DNA of 64,000 nt from Ktedonosporobacter rubrisoli (GCF_004208415.1 NZ_CP035758.1:2914001-2978000), one strand, 5' to 3'. Shown: positions 36,050-45,435, numbered from the stretch's first letter. Numbers and translations are program-made. Notes: generated by a model from the letters alone, not told the origin.

Positions 36050-36214
36050 CTACGCGTGTCTTAGCTCATACGTAGGAGGGTTTCTGAGCTTGGTGATGCC
36101 CTCTCTTTTGCGAAAAATGACGGGCACCCACTTCCCTTCCTGGATGAGCATTCCATGGATTGCGCAATCTGCAGGTTCTTCTTCCGCTGAGTCTGCCCGC
36201 ACGTTCGCAATCAT
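36050..36214 (-). CDS. Small unrecognised protein overlapping the YdeI gene end
   Basis: A 54-aa frame: MIANVRADSAEEEPADCAIH, then GMLIQEGKWVPVIFRKREGI and TKLRNPPTYELRHA. Its ATG overlaps the upstream stop in ATGA, typical of translational coupling, and a strong GGGAGGTGG ribosome site lies in the right place inside the previous gene. The sequence has a coding look: an acidic N-terminal half with a CxxH pair and a basic C-terminal half. I recognise no family. It is not a shifted continuation of the YdeI protein, because the expected YdeI C-terminus is absent. It is shorter than most gene callers accept. Confidence 0.55.
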   Translation of the reverse strand: MIANVRADSAEEEPADCAIHGMLIQEGKWVPVIFRKREGITKLRNPPTYELRHA

Positions 36215-36579
36215 CTTTCCCACCTCCCATCGGCCTGAGCCAATGCAACCTGGCGCAGGCCCGCAGCGCGCATTTTGCCAGCAGCCTGCAGCGCTCCAAC
36301 TTTGGCGCGATTCGTCTGTGACCAGTGGCTTCTTGGGCCGCGTGGAGTAAACTTTTGCAGCCAGTATTGTGCATCATATGAAGCCGCCTGGCCATCGATC
36401 CACCCGTAACAGAGCGCGCCTTCGACCGCTTCTGCGTAGGTGATGGAGGAAAGCGCAACGCCTTTTTTGGCCAGCTTGACCCACACTCCTCTGGCCTCAC
36501 CGTGATGCTGCTCCAACCATGTCTCCCAGTCCTGCTGCGTTGCAAAGGCGAGCGTCGGATAGATATCACCGCTTTTCAT
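36211..36579 (-). CDS. YdeI/OmpD-associated family protein, C-terminally short
   Basis: A 122-aa protein with the conserved YdeI core: FATQQDWETWLEQHHGEARGVWVKLAKKG, then YAEAVEGALCYGWIDGQAASYDAQYW and FTPRGPRSHWSQTNRAKV. The full-length family is around 190 residues and continues after ADGRWER with a second helical region; here a stop follows ADGRWER directly, so about one third is missing. Some members are linked to bacteriocin or stress protection, but the chemistry is unknown. A GAGGAG site precedes the ATG. It follows the VOC gene after 21 bases, and the 54-aa gene overlaps its end, making a three-gene operon. Confidence 0.82.
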   Translation of the reverse strand: MKSGDIYPTLAFATQQDWETWLEQHHGEARGVWVKLAKKGVALSSITYAEAVEGALCYGWIDGQAASYDAQYWLQKFTPRGPRSHWSQTNRAKVGALQAAGKMRAAGLRQVALAQADGRWER

Positions 36580-36600
36580 ATCGCTTTCTCCTCTCTCGGC

Positions 36601-36999
36601 TTAATGTGGGAAGCTACCGCGTGATTTGAAGAGCTCCAGAGCATAGCCATCGGGGGCCGTGAAGAGAGCGACGCGGGCAAATCCTGCCGGATGATCGTGC
36701 GGGGCAGCGAGTGAGGGAGCGCCGCGTTTGACGAGATCGGCATAGGTTGCCTCAAGATCATCGACCTCGAAGACTACGACGCCACGAAAGCCTTCCTGCA
36801 CAACCGTGAGTTGGGGAGCGCCAACCGAGGCCGCGAAATAGTCGGCTCTGAGCAGTTCCAGGCGCACATTGCCCGCGTCCAGTTCCGCGTAGGTATTGTT
36901 CTCGTCTCGAAAGATGGTGGGGAGACCCACAAGCTCGTGCCAGAAGTGAAAAGAGGCTGGGAAATCGTTGACCAGCAGGCGAAAATCGTTAAGTTTCAT
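36601..36999 (-). CDS. VOC-family (glyoxalase-like) protein
   Basis: A 132-aa single-module pair: MKLNDFRLLVNDFPASFHFWHELVGLPTIF, TYAELDAGNVRLELL, VVVFEVDDLEATYADLVKRGA and FTAPDGYALELFKS, the last carrying the Glu typical of a metal site. It should act as a dioxygenase, lyase or antibiotic-binding protein in the cytoplasm. The frame opens at 37053; the ATG at 36999 has an AAGGAGAA site and begins the domain. The gene is first in an operon with the YdeI-like and 54-aa genes, a setting that suggests stress or resistance, but that is inference. Confidence 0.88.
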   Translation of the reverse strand: MKLNDFRLLVNDFPASFHFWHELVGLPTIFRDENNTYAELDAGNVRLELLRADYFAASVGAPQLTVVQEGFRGVVVFEVDDLEATYADLVKRGAPSLAAPHDHPAGFARVALFTAPDGYALELFKSRGSFPH

Positions 37000-37862
37000 C
37001 TTCTTCTCCTTTGTGTCCCTGTTTCTGTCGTGTTTGGTTTCCTTGATAGACATAGTATACTCTCAAAGGAGGACAGAAGCCGCCCTTGTTTATTCTCCTC
37101 ATTCCACTTCGAAGTGGCTCGCATCCGTAAGGAGAACGCGGCGCAATGGTGCGTGCTGGGAACCGAGCAGTCCGCTCCGAGCGTGCATCATCCGGCGAGG
37201 CGTGCATCTCTTGAGATTGCAAAACTTTGACTTCCACCCGATCATTTCCACAGAAGAGCGAAAAACCCTTCAACAGTGTATATCAGATCAGGACGATCAA
37301 GCCGATAGGCCCGTTTCCCCAGTTTTTCGTGTTAGGAAATGCTCTCGTGAGCGCTAAATAGAACAAGTTGAGCCAGATACTGTTTGAGTGCATTTCAGAT
37401 GTCTCTCTGTACCGAACGCTATTCCTGAAAAAACTTTGTTATTCGTCAGACAGAAGTATAGCATATTGTTCATATCTACTTCAGTTCAATATAAAATTGT
37501 GTGATGTTTGCATTGCAAGCATCATTAGCGACAAGTCTGCTTCGGGTTGAATATATGACGCTCAATTTCATGGGCTAAGTGCTGAGCTAAACGGAGGCCT
37601 GTTTCAGACTGCACTTCGAGGAATGACATGCTTGACAGGGAATAGAGGGGGTGGTACGCTGAGCCAACTTCAGGTGAAGCTGGGACCTCGGGCTGGCAAC
37701 GCCTCGTGAGATTGCTGTGGGATGTTCTCAGCCCAGTCAATGAAGCCAGGCAAATGAGGAAGAGGTAAAAGAAATGATGCTTGCCAGCCGTTGAGGCAAA
37801 ACGGAAAAGAAAGGGTGCGGCCCGTGTTCTACCGATGAACGGCATCCGGGTCGCAGAAAAGC
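37000..37862. other. Long intergenic region, no supported gene
   Basis: 863 bases between the VOC gene and the UDP-glucose dehydrogenase gene. Overlapping frames in several directions (for example 37525-37845 minus, 106 codons) lack family signals and ribosome sites. I see no RNA gene, transposase remnant or clear repeat. It could hold decayed sequence. Confidence 0.45.
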
Positions 37863-39260
37863 ATGAAGGTAATTGTAATTGGAACGGGTTTTGTTGGCCT
37901 CACTCATGCAGCTGTTTGCTCAGAGTATGGCCACGAGGTCTACGCCTATGATATTGATCGCGAGCGCATTGCTGCCTACCAGACCGGTCAACGTCAGGAA
38001 ATCGAGCGTTATGTCAATGAGCCGGAACTGGCTGCGATTGTGCAAGAGCGCCTTGCGCGTTCGCTCTTCTTCTGCAATGAACTGGCTCCAATCATTGAAG
38101 GGGTTGAGGTTATCTTTTTGTGCGTACCTACTCCAGCTGGACTCGATGGCGCTACAGACCTGAGCAGCTATCTTGCTGCGGTCAGCGTGCTGGCTCCGCT
38201 ACTGGCTCAGCGCCGCGATGCGGGGCGGGTGGTCATTGTGAATAAAAGTACCGTTCCCGTTGGTACCGCGCGCTCTTTGGCCCAGATCTTGCAAGAATAT
38301 CAGGTGCCCAACGTAGGCGTAGCTTCCAACCCAGAATTTTTGCCTGAAGGGGATGCTGTGGAGAAGTCACGCCGGCCCGATCGCGTGCTCATTGGAGCCG
38401 ATGATCAGCAGGATTTTCAATTGCTGCGCCTTCTCTATTCACAATTTGTGCATCATGTGCGCATTCGCTATATCGAGACGACTCCAGAAACGGCGGAAGC
38501 AAGCAAATATGTAGCTAATAGCCTTCTCTTCACGGCAATTTCTTTTTGGAATGGAGTTGCCGCCCGTCTTGCCGAGACAGATGAAAAGATCCGTCTCGAT
38601 GAGCTCAGAATGGCCGTTACTGCGGATAGCCGGATCAGCCCCTGGGGATCGTATGTTTCCAATGGCGCAGGAGGGTCGTGCTTTGGCAAGGATATTCAAT
38701 CCTTGATACGCCAACTCCGTACCGGAGGGCAGCAGACGCCTTTGCTCGATTCGGTCTATGCGATCAACGAAGAGCAGAAAACGTACCTGCTTGAGCGCGC
38801 GGAGCAGCAAGGCATTTCTTTTCAGGGAAAAACTGTGGCCCTGGTCGGCTTAGCCTTTAAGCAGCGCACCAACGATATTCGGGATGCATCCTCACTCGCC
38901 CTCATCGAGGCCCTCTTACAGAGAGGGGTTAGCGCAATCAGGACGTATGATCCAATGGCCCTCAATAATGCGCGGCGCATGTTTACTCCTGAAAAGAATC
39001 CGCTCTATAGCAAGATCTCTTACCATGAATCGGCCCAGGAAGCTTTGCAGGGAAGCCATGCGGTCTGCATTTCTACAGACTGGCAGGAATTTCGCGGGCT
39101 CTCGCGCACGATCAGACAAACGGTTTCTCCCCCATACGTTATCCTGGATGGGCGCCGAATGTTGCCTGATGCCGCCGAGCTAGTGCGGGCCGGCTATGAC
39201 TATGTGGCTGTCGGGTCGGTGTATTTACAGGCACAAGAGCAAAAAGCTGAAGAGCAATAA
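37863..39260 (+). CDS. UDP-glucose/GDP-mannose dehydrogenase family protein
   Basis: A 465-aa NAD-dependent sugar-nucleotide dehydrogenase. The N-terminal Rossmann motif is MKVIVIGTGFVGLTHAAVCSEYGHEVYAYDID. The middle has NKSTVPVGTARSLAQ and SNPEFLPEGDAVE, and the catalytic cysteine sits in GGSCFGKDIQSL. The C-terminal domain starts GKTVALVGLAFKQRTNDIRDASSLALIEAL. It should oxidise UDP-glucose, or a related sugar nucleotide, to the uronic acid for surface polysaccharide. The ATG lacks a strong ribosome site. No glycosyltransferase follows. The enzyme may share its product with the GT-like proteins elsewhere in the window. Confidence 0.94.
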   Translation: MKVIVIGTGFVGLTHAAVCSEYGHEVYAYDIDRERIAAYQTGQRQEIERYVNEPELAAIVQERLARSLFFCNELAPIIEGVEVIFLCVPTPAGLDGATDLSSYLAAVSVLAPLLAQRRDAGRVVIVNKSTVPVGTARSLAQILQEYQVPNVGVASNPEFLPEGDAVEKSRRPDRVLIGADDQQDFQLLRLLYSQFVHHVRIRYIETTPETAEASKYVANSLLFTAISFWNGVAARLAETDEKIRLDELRMAVTADSRISPWGSYVSNGAGGSCFGKDIQSLIRQLRTGGQQTPLLDSVYAINEEQKTYLLERAEQQGISFQGKTVALVGLAFKQRTNDIRDASSLALIEALLQRGVSAIRTYDPMALNNARRMFTPEKNPLYSKISYHESAQEALQGSHAVCISTDWQEFRGLSRTIRQTVSPPYVILDGRRMLPDAAELVRAGYDYVAVGSVYLQAQEQKAEEQ

Positions 39261-39447
39261 GAAGCACAATATCCTGTAATTGAAACTTCGCCCATGTTTT
39301 GCCTCAAGGCGTAGGCGCGAGCACTCATGAGGTGGCTCAGGCGCAGCCGATGGAAGCGGGATTATCCTAATTTCATCGGCTGAAAGCAGCTAAAGCATGC
39401 GACAAATCTCTCAATGAGAATATCTTGCGCAACTGAGCTGGAAAAAC

Positions 39448-39852
39448 TTACTTCTCATAAGGAGTCGAGAGCGCATAGAGTTCCCAGGCGATGCCATCAG
39501 GATCGTAGAAGCTGATGTACTGGTCGTGGGTCTCGGGATCTTCCTCAATCCCATTGTTACGAACCCCAGCTTTGTCGAAATCGCGCTTGAGGTCTGCTAA
39601 AAGGCCTGGTGTTTCCACAGCCAGGGCCAGGTGATCGAGTCCCACCCGAAATGGGTTGAAGCGATCATAAATGGCAGAATCGGCATCTATCTCGTAGAAT
39701 GTGACAAGTATGCCAGCGACGTTGACTAAGATCCCTCCATCGGTTTCCCTAAGCAACTGGCACCCAAGCGTCTGTACATAGAATTGTTTCGTGCGTGCGA
39801 GATTGGTCACTCTGAGTCCTAGGTGACTTAAGCCATTGGCGTTCAACTGCAT
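39448..39852 (-). CDS. VOC-family (glyoxalase/dioxygenase-like) protein
   Basis: A 134-aa protein that begins MQLNANGLSHLGLRVTNLARTKQFYVQTLG, where His10 is a plausible metal ligand; the second ligand could be His69 in VGLDHLALAVE, and the third Glu124 in FYDPDGIAWELYAL. This is the usual VOC metal-site pattern of a dioxygenase or glyoxalase. It should be a cytoplasmic enzyme acting on a small aromatic or carbonyl compound. It stands alone on the minus strand, converging with the UDP-glucose dehydrogenase gene. Confidence 0.9.
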   Translation of the reverse strand: MQLNANGLSHLGLRVTNLARTKQFYVQTLGCQLLRETDGGILVNVAGILVTFYEIDADSAIYDRFNPFRVGLDHLALAVETPGLLADLKRDFDKAGVRNNGIEEDPETHDQYISFYDPDGIAWELYALSTPYEK

Positions 39853-40145
39853 AACTGCTACTTTCCCTTCTACTCAGATTCAGGTGAGATAAAAAATGCA
39901 AGCCCATTGTAACATATTTGTCATGGCGGCCGCTGGCGCGAGCCCCTTTCAGGATAGAACACAATAACCCGATATCTTCTGTATCGCATTCAGCATACCG
40001 TCGCGCGTGCATAAAGTGTGCAAGTCACAAGTCATGGTTTCGCTACGTGTACATCTTAACGAAGGCTATCTAGTTCGTAGAAATTGTTGTCTACAGCTTC
40101 ACCCACAAGGCGAAGCGATCTTTCGAAGTAAGTCTTGTCTCAACG

Positions 40146-41561
40146 ATGGAAAGAAGCCAGGCAATGTCGCACGCTGCTACCAACATTTCACACATTCCCA
40201 GGCCGCATCGCAGTAGTCTTGTTGCTATTACCGCGGCTATCATTGGGGTTATTTATGGCTATGATCTTGGCAACATCTCTGGAGCCCTATTGTTTATTCC
40301 TGCTCAACTTCACCTTGGAACCTTTCAGGTGGAGTCGGTAACAACCGTCGTCGTCGTAGGCGAAATTGTTGGCGCTCTGCTCGGCGGTCCGCTGGCCAAC
40401 GCCATTGGTCGAAAGCTGGTGATGGTCATCGTTGCGTTCTCGTACGCCGTTTTTGCTATCCTCAGCGCTTTAGCTATGAGCCTGCTCTGGTTGGATGTGA
40501 CACGTTTCCTGCTCGGCATTACGATTGGCTTATCGATTGTCGTAACCCCTATCTTTGTCGCAGAATCCGTGCCCGCCAGGGTGCGCGGCCGTTTGGTTGT
40601 GATGTACCAGCTGGCAACTGTGGCCGGCATTATGATTGCTTACTTTATTGACTATGCCCTTGCCTTTGGAGCGCAGTGGCGCCTTATGTTGGGATTAGCT
40701 GCTCTGCCAGCCATTATCGTCGGCTTCCTGCTTTTACCCTTGCCCGATACGCCGCGCTGGTATCTTATGAAGGGAAGGCGCGAGCAAGCGCGGGAAGCAC
40801 TACAGCAGATCGAATCGGAGGCTATGGTTGAGAAAGAGATGAGCGATTTTGAGGTAGGTATCAGGAGCGAGCGCGGTGGACGAGTGATTGATATGTTGCG
40901 GCCTCCCTATCTTCGCGCGACAATCTTTGTAGTGATCCTTGGCTTTCTGGTTCAGATTACTGGTATCAATGCTGTAGTCTTTTACAGTCCTCTCATCTTC
41001 AAGGCCATGGGTTTTCAGGGTAACTTTGCGCTGCTGATCCTGCCCGGAATCGTCCAGGTGGCCTCGTTCATTGCCACAATAGGCTCGCTCTTTATCGTGG
41101 ATCGGCTGGGCAGACGGCCAACCCTGCTTACCGGGATTGGCGTGATGATTCTAGCTGGCATTCTCATGGCCGTCGTCTTTAGCTTTGGGGCGTTCAATGG
41201 AGCGCTATCCACCCTTGGTTTTGTTGGCATCCTCTTCTTCACGGCAGCCTTCAACTTTGGTTTTGGCTCTATGGTTTGGGTCTATGCCTCGGAGAGCTTC
41301 CCGGCACGCTTGCGCACCCTTGGATCTTCGACCATGTTGACGGCGGATCTTGTGGCCAATGTGATCATTGCCTCCTTCTTCCTGAGTGCTCTTACCTCCT
41401 TTGGCGGAATGGCTACTTTTATTGTCCTGGTTATCTTTGCCGTCATTGCCTGGCTGTTCGTCTGGTGGCTGGCTCCCGAGACGAAAGGGAGGCCACTTGA
41501 GGATATTCGCCTCTATTGGGAAAATGGGGCCAGATGGTTGGATGAGAGGCAAGAAGGATAA
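40146..41561 (+). CDS. Sugar porter family MFS transporter
   Basis: A 471-aa symporter with 12 hydrophobic helices. Sugar-porter marks are clear: IIGVIYGYDLGNISGALLFIP in helix 1, GALLGGPLANAIGRKLVM as motif A, PDTPRWYLMKGRREQA after helix 6, GFLVQITGINAVVFYSPLIF in helix 7, and PETKGRPLEDI at the end of helix 12. It should take up a hexose or polyol with protons. No good ribosome site is seen at either the ATG at 40146 or 40164, so the start is uncertain by six codons. It is a single gene, followed by a strong hairpin at 41675. Confidence 0.95.
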   Translation: MERSQAMSHAATNISHIPRPHRSSLVAITAAIIGVIYGYDLGNISGALLFIPAQLHLGTFQVESVTTVVVVGEIVGALLGGPLANAIGRKLVMVIVAFSYAVFAILSALAMSLLWLDVTRFLLGITIGLSIVVTPIFVAESVPARVRGRLVVMYQLATVAGIMIAYFIDYALAFGAQWRLMLGLAALPAIIVGFLLLPLPDTPRWYLMKGRREQAREALQQIESEAMVEKEMSDFEVGIRSERGGRVIDMLRPPYLRATIFVVILGFLVQITGINAVVFYSPLIFKAMGFQGNFALLILPGIVQVASFIATIGSLFIVDRLGRRPTLLTGIGVMILAGILMAVVFSFGAFNGALSTLGFVGILFFTAAFNFGFGSMVWVYASESFPARLRTLGSSTMLTADLVANVIIASFFLSALTSFGGMATFIVLVIFAVIAWLFVWWLAPETKGRPLEDIRLYWENGARWLDERQEG

Positions 41562-41844
41562 GAGTTTTGCCTGCTAAGAACTTGTCTTGTTCCAATGTCT
41601 AAGATGCATCGAGAGCTTAGGAAAGACGTAACGCTGAGAAAGAAACGCTACTGAACAAGTGGCGCAGGCAATTAGAGCCAGTAGTTATCTACTGGCTCAA
41701 GAATTTAGCGAGGAGCATGACCTTATAGTCCCGCAAGCGGCTGATGCCACTGAAGTAGTGGAACGTCCAGCCGAGAAACGCTGAATCCAGCGTCTTGAGG
41801 AGGAGCAAAAATGAATAGAGATTTTGTTTTGCTCAGCATCCTAT
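41562..41844. other. Intergenic region with a possible short remnant frame
   Basis: Plus-strand frame 41659-41784 gives a coding-looking stretch (GTG start, EFSEEHDLIVPQAADATEVV inside, about 41 codons), but with no ribosome site. A hairpin lies within it. I do not call it a gene. Nothing else is seen. Confidence 0.35.
41675..41698. terminator. Perfect 10-bp hairpin after the sugar porter gene
   Basis: GAGCCAGTAG (41675-41684) pairs exactly with CTACTGGCTC (41689-41698) over a TTAT loop. It lies between convergent genes, about 110 bases past the sugar porter stop, and could end both transcripts. A weak A/T tail follows. Confidence 0.65.
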
Positions 41845-42819
41845 TTAGCCCTTCAGGCCGCTGAGGTTAATACCGCGAATGATTTGACGCTGGAAGATCA
41901 GGAACACTACCACTGGTGGCAGGCTAGTGAAAACAAGCCCGGCAATCAGATAAGTGAAAGGAAGCCCCGAATTGGCTCTGCTCTGGTGATAAAACATGAC
42001 CATCAAAGGTTGGAGATGGTCGTCAGCAAGTACCAGCAGAGGCCAGAGAAAGTCTTTCCACGAGGCAATAATAGTAAAAATTGTAATCACAGCTAAGGCA
42101 GGGCGTGAAAGTGGCAGCATAATACGTGTAAAGATTTGCCAGGAATTTGCCCCATCCAGACATGCCGCCTCGGTTAGCTCATTAGGAATAGTATCGAAAA
42201 AGCTTTTAAGCACAAGAATATTGAAAGCGTTCGCCGCCTCAGGTAGCCAGACACCGCTCCATGAGTTTACCAGAGATACGTGAATAATGGGCAAATCGCT
42301 CACATTGACGAACTGAGGAATAAGATAGACGACAGGCGGGACCATCAGAGTGCAGAAGAAGCAGAATTGGATAATGTTTTTGCCGTCCGGGCGCAACTTG
42401 GCCAGAGCATAAGCCGCGCTGGCTGAGACAACAATTTGTAATACTACTGCTCCGGCAGCCAGAGCCAATGTGTTCCAGAAGTAAAGCGGGAAGTTTAAAA
42501 ACGTCCAGGCATTAATGTAGTTGCTCCATTGCGGATGCTGGGGCCAGAACGTCGGCGGCGTCTGGAAAATCTCGACACTGGATTTCAACGCGCCACTAAC
42601 CATCCAGTAGAGCGGTCCCAGCGTTGTGAGTGTAGCAATGAGGAGCAAGGCGAAGACAAGCCAGTAGAGCGTACGGCTTAGCGGTCTCTTCAGCGCAGAT
42701 GCTGGCACAAGGGTACGCTCGCTAGCATCGTCGTCGCTGGCGCGCCAGGAAAACCAGCGTCTCTGGCTATCTGGCCTTTGTCCAGGCTGATCTTGTGGGT
42801 TCTGCATGAGAATAGCCAT
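41845..42819 (-). CDS. Sugar ABC transporter permease, MalG-like
   Basis: A 324-aa permease of a CUT1 carbohydrate importer, last gene of its operon. Six hydrophobic helices start near residue 50 (YWLVFALLLIATLTTLGPLYWMV), and the ATPase-docking loop is TEAACLDGANSWQIFTRIMLPLSRP. It ends INLSGLKG. The N-terminal 45 residues are polar and basic. The ATG has an AAGGAG site 8 bases upstream, and the gene starts 3 bases after the previous permease ends, so translation is coupled. With its partner and the binding protein at 43870 it should import a sugar or oligosaccharide; no ATPase gene is present. Confidence 0.95.
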   Translation of the reverse strand: MAILMQNPQDQPGQRPDSQRRWFSWRASDDDASERTLVPASALKRPLSRTLYWLVFALLLIATLTTLGPLYWMVSGALKSSVEIFQTPPTFWPQHPQWSNYINAWTFLNFPLYFWNTLALAAGAVVLQIVVSASAAYALAKLRPDGKNIIQFCFFCTLMVPPVVYLIPQFVNVSDLPIIHVSLVNSWSGVWLPEAANAFNILVLKSFFDTIPNELTEAACLDGANSWQIFTRIMLPLSRPALAVITIFTIIASWKDFLWPLLVLADDHLQPLMVMFYHQSRANSGLPFTYLIAGLVFTSLPPVVVFLIFQRQIIRGINLSGLKG

Positions 42820-42822
42820 AAG

Positions 42823-43806
42823 TTAGTCTCCTTGCAAAGAGCGGGTCATGCGCATATAAATGAGCGCAAAGACGGCCAGTACCAGGAAAAGGATCACGCC
42901 TAATGCGCTGGCACCTCCAAAGTCCGATTGTTGAAAGGCATAGTTATAGATCAGCAAGAGCACGCTTATCGTAGCATTCTGAGGGCCGCCATTCGTCATC
43001 GTAAAAGGTTCGATAAATACTTGCATTGTCCCGATAATCTGTAAGACGAGCATTAAAAGCATAATCGGACGGATAGAGGGAAGCGTAATAAACCAGAGTC
43101 GTGCCCATAAGTTAGCTCCGTCTATTTCTGCAGCTTCATAGAGCATGGATGGGACTCCTTGCAGAGCCGCGAGATAAATCAGCATGGTTGAGCCTGCGGA
43201 GCTCCATGTGGCCACCACAACCAGTGCAGGTAGCGCAGTGACTGGCGATTCCAGCCAGAGGCCAGAAGCTACATGCACGAGATTGAGTAGAGCATTGAGC
43301 AAGCCCGAATCCGGGTTGTAGATCCAACGCCAGAGAAAGACCGTTACAATGGGTGGTAATATTACTGGTAGATAAAATACCAGGCGAAAGAAACTCTTAC
43401 CGTGGCGCATCTCATTGAGGAGCAGGGCAAGAATAATGGGGATAAAATAGCCAAAGAGCAGCGCGAAGCCCGTAAAGGCCAGGGTATTGCGCCAGGCTAT
43501 CACAAAAAGCGGATCAGCGAAGATATGGAGGTAGTTTTTCAGACCTACCCAAATCGCGGGATTGATGAGATCAATGCTCTGAAAACTCATCATGATGCCC
43601 AGGATGACAGGGTACCAGACAAAGAGAGCGAAAACGAACAAAGCTGGCAGTAAGAAAAGATAGCCGCCGAGATTGCGCCGGATGATATATTCCCATTTGC
43701 GAGGAGTGAGCTGCCTCTGTACAAGCGCGGGCGCCTCCTCTGCTCTCAGGAGAGGAGCTTGTTGCCGGGAGCGTGTAGAGGATGAGGCTGGCCATGAGCG
43801 TTCCAC
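42823..43806 (-). CDS. Sugar ABC transporter permease, MalF-like
   Basis: A 327-aa permease of the same CUT1 system. Helix 1 is GGYLFLLPALFVFALFVWYPVILG, with a preceding basic and proline-rich stretch of 45 residues. The EAA loop is YEAAEIDGANLWARLWFITLPSIRP. The start codon is GTG, with an AAGGAGATATCA ribosome site at ideal distance; no in-frame ATG nearby is better placed. It lies 63 bases after the binding-protein gene and 3 bases before the other permease. It pairs with that permease to form the membrane channel. Confidence 0.95.
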   Translation of the reverse strand: MERSWPASSSTRSRQQAPLLRAEEAPALVQRQLTPRKWEYIIRRNLGGYLFLLPALFVFALFVWYPVILGIMMSFQSIDLINPAIWVGLKNYLHIFADPLFVIAWRNTLAFTGFALLFGYFIPIILALLLNEMRHGKSFFRLVFYLPVILPPIVTVFLWRWIYNPDSGLLNALLNLVHVASGLWLESPVTALPALVVVATWSSAGSTMLIYLAALQGVPSMLYEAAEIDGANLWARLWFITLPSIRPIMLLMLVLQIIGTMQVFIEPFTMTNGGPQNATISVLLLIYNYAFQQSDFGGASALGVILFLVLAVFALIYMRMTRSLQGD

Positions 43807-43869
43807 TGATATCTCCTTCTTTTCCGCAAGAGGGCGCAGCTCTCTTGAGCCAGGCCCTCTTGTGAAGCA

Positions 43870-45255
43870 TTAAGAGGCTGACTGGTCAAGAACCTGCTGG
43901 AACTGTTCTGCGGCTTGCTTCAACAATGCCTGTGGATCAGCGTTTGCATTGGTCAATATAGTCTGGACCACAGAATCGAGCGTAGCATACATTTTCTGAG
44001 TTTGATTGCGTGGCTCCGGACGTAAAGTCAGTTTAGAATTGGCAAAGGTTGTGTAGTTCTGGGTAGGAACATTGGCATACTTGAGGTTAAGCTCGTTGAT
44101 TTTATGCTGAAAGTCCCCAGTAAAGAGGATATTGCTCGGTGCACCGACAGTTTGACCGGCGGCAGCTTTCCGGGCCAGATTGCTCTCCATGACCTCCGGA
44201 TCAAAATTCGAGTAAATAACAAAGTCAAACGCTGTCTTGATTACCTCGCGGGCCGACTTGGGATTGAAGATAAAAATATTTCCGCCGGTCAGGGCTGCAT
44301 TGCCGCCATTTTGGGGCATGGGACCCATCCCAAAATCTTCCAATTTGGCCTGATACTGCGATTTGAGCGTATCAAGCATATCGGGAGCCATAACAACCAT
44401 GGCAACTTTATTGGTTGCCAGCAACTGCAAGGTCTGATCCTGGTTCAAAAGTTGCTGCTTTGTCATAGACTGATCAGTGAAGCGCATTTCCTTGAGCAAC
44501 TGGAGCACGCTCACGCCTTTAGGACTGTTGAAGAGCACTTTGGTGCCATCGGCTGACTGCATATCTCCACCGGCTGTATACATCCAGTTCGTGAAGTGCC
44601 AGCCACCCTGATTTGAACTGCTGGTCTCGGCGTAGCCTGCCACGGATGAGCTAGTGAGCTGTTTGGCATAGCCACGAAATTCTTCCCAGGTGGTTGGCGG
44701 TTTATCGGGATCAAGTCCCGCCGCTTTGAAGAGCTTGCGGTTATACCAGATACCCAGTGCATAGCCGGTGACGGGAATGCCATAGATCTTGCCTGTGGTA
44801 GGATCTGTCGCGATGGAGGAGATACCCGGGTTATAACTGCTAAAATACTGCCAGCTCTTTGCTAGATCGCTAATGTCAGCGGCGGCATGCTTTTTGATCA
44901 AAAGAGGTGGCTCGGTAAAATAACTCTCAACTGCGTCTTCCATCTGATTGGCCGAGAGTTTGACAAAATAGGTTGAAGGATCATATGGATCGTTCTTGCC
45001 AACAATCTTTGTATGGGGATGGGACTGTTCAAATTGCTTAACCGTCTGATTGAAAACATAGACTGCACCGGGATTTGTCGAAGGGGGAAGCGTATTAATG
45101 CTTGCCGTTGTTATTCCTGAGCTGCTTCCGCTGCTTGTTGCTGAACCGCAGGCTCCTAGCAGCTCAAAGCCCAGCAGGCTCATGCCCACGGTTGCACTCT
45201 GCTGGAGGAAGTTGCGGCGGGTAAAAAGGGCTCCCTTTTGCGCTGGCATATCCAT
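43870..45255 (-). CDS. Sugar ABC transporter substrate-binding lipoprotein
   Basis: A 461-aa extracytoplasmic binding protein of CUT1 type. The N-terminus has a twin-arginine pattern FTRRNFLQQ and a lipobox LLGAC, so it is probably exported (possibly by Tat) and lipid-anchored at Cys36. A Ser/Thr/Gly-rich linker (GSATSSGSSSGITT) follows. The body shows INTLPPSTNPGAVYVFNQ, YFVKLSANQMEDAVES and GIPVTGYALGIWYNRKLFKAAGLDPDKPPTTWEEF, the usual blocks of solute-binding family 1. It should capture a sugar or oligosaccharide and hand it to the two permeases downstream. The start has a GGGAGG site. It is the first gene of the operon and lies opposite the LacI gene. Confidence 0.95.
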   Translation of the reverse strand: MDMPAQKGALFTRRNFLQQSATVGMSLLGFELLGACGSATSSGSSSGITTASINTLPPSTNPGAVYVFNQTVKQFEQSHPHTKIVGKNDPYDPSTYFVKLSANQMEDAVESYFTEPPLLIKKHAAADISDLAKSWQYFSSYNPGISSIATDPTTGKIYGIPVTGYALGIWYNRKLFKAAGLDPDKPPTTWEEFRGYAKQLTSSSVAGYAETSSSNQGGWHFTNWMYTAGGDMQSADGTKVLFNSPKGVSVLQLLKEMRFTDQSMTKQQLLNQDQTLQLLATNKVAMVVMAPDMLDTLKSQYQAKLEDFGMGPMPQNGGNAALTGGNIFIFNPKSAREVIKTAFDFVIYSNFDPEVMESNLARKAAAGQTVGAPSNILFTGDFQHKINELNLKYANVPTQNYTTFANSKLTLRPEPRNQTQKMYATLDSVVQTILTNANADPQALLKQAAEQFQQVLDQSAS

Positions 45256-45350
45256 TGAGAAACCTCCCGATAATACACTGTTCTCCTCACATAGTGTTGT
45301 GAGGCTGTCATTGTAGGCCGTAAGGGGATCGCTAATAGACGAATGTATAT

Positions 45351-45362
45351 GTAACGTTCACC
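45351..45362. promoter_or_regulatory. LacI operator-like site 1
   Basis: GTAACGTTCACC lies about 95 bases before the binding-protein start. It shares TAACGTT with site 2 and may act as an auxiliary operator for looping. It is the weakest of the three. Confidence 0.5.
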
Positions 45363-45435
45363 TGCTGCAAAGCGCATTTTGCGAACGACATATGCCTAAA
45401 CTTTCAGCGCTCAGTACAAAAATAAGATAAAATTT

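Noticed and set aside
36066..36569. 167-codon frame overlapping the YdeI gene
   Set aside because: It is a shadow frame: Arg/Ser-rich, and the YdeI frame carries the conserved motifs.
37525..37845. 106-codon minus-strand frame in the long gap
   Set aside because: No family signal and no ribosome site; I also looked for a transposase remnant here and saw none.
41659..41784. Short coding-looking frame after the sugar porter gene
   Set aside because: No ribosome site, and it contains a perfect hairpin better read as a terminator.
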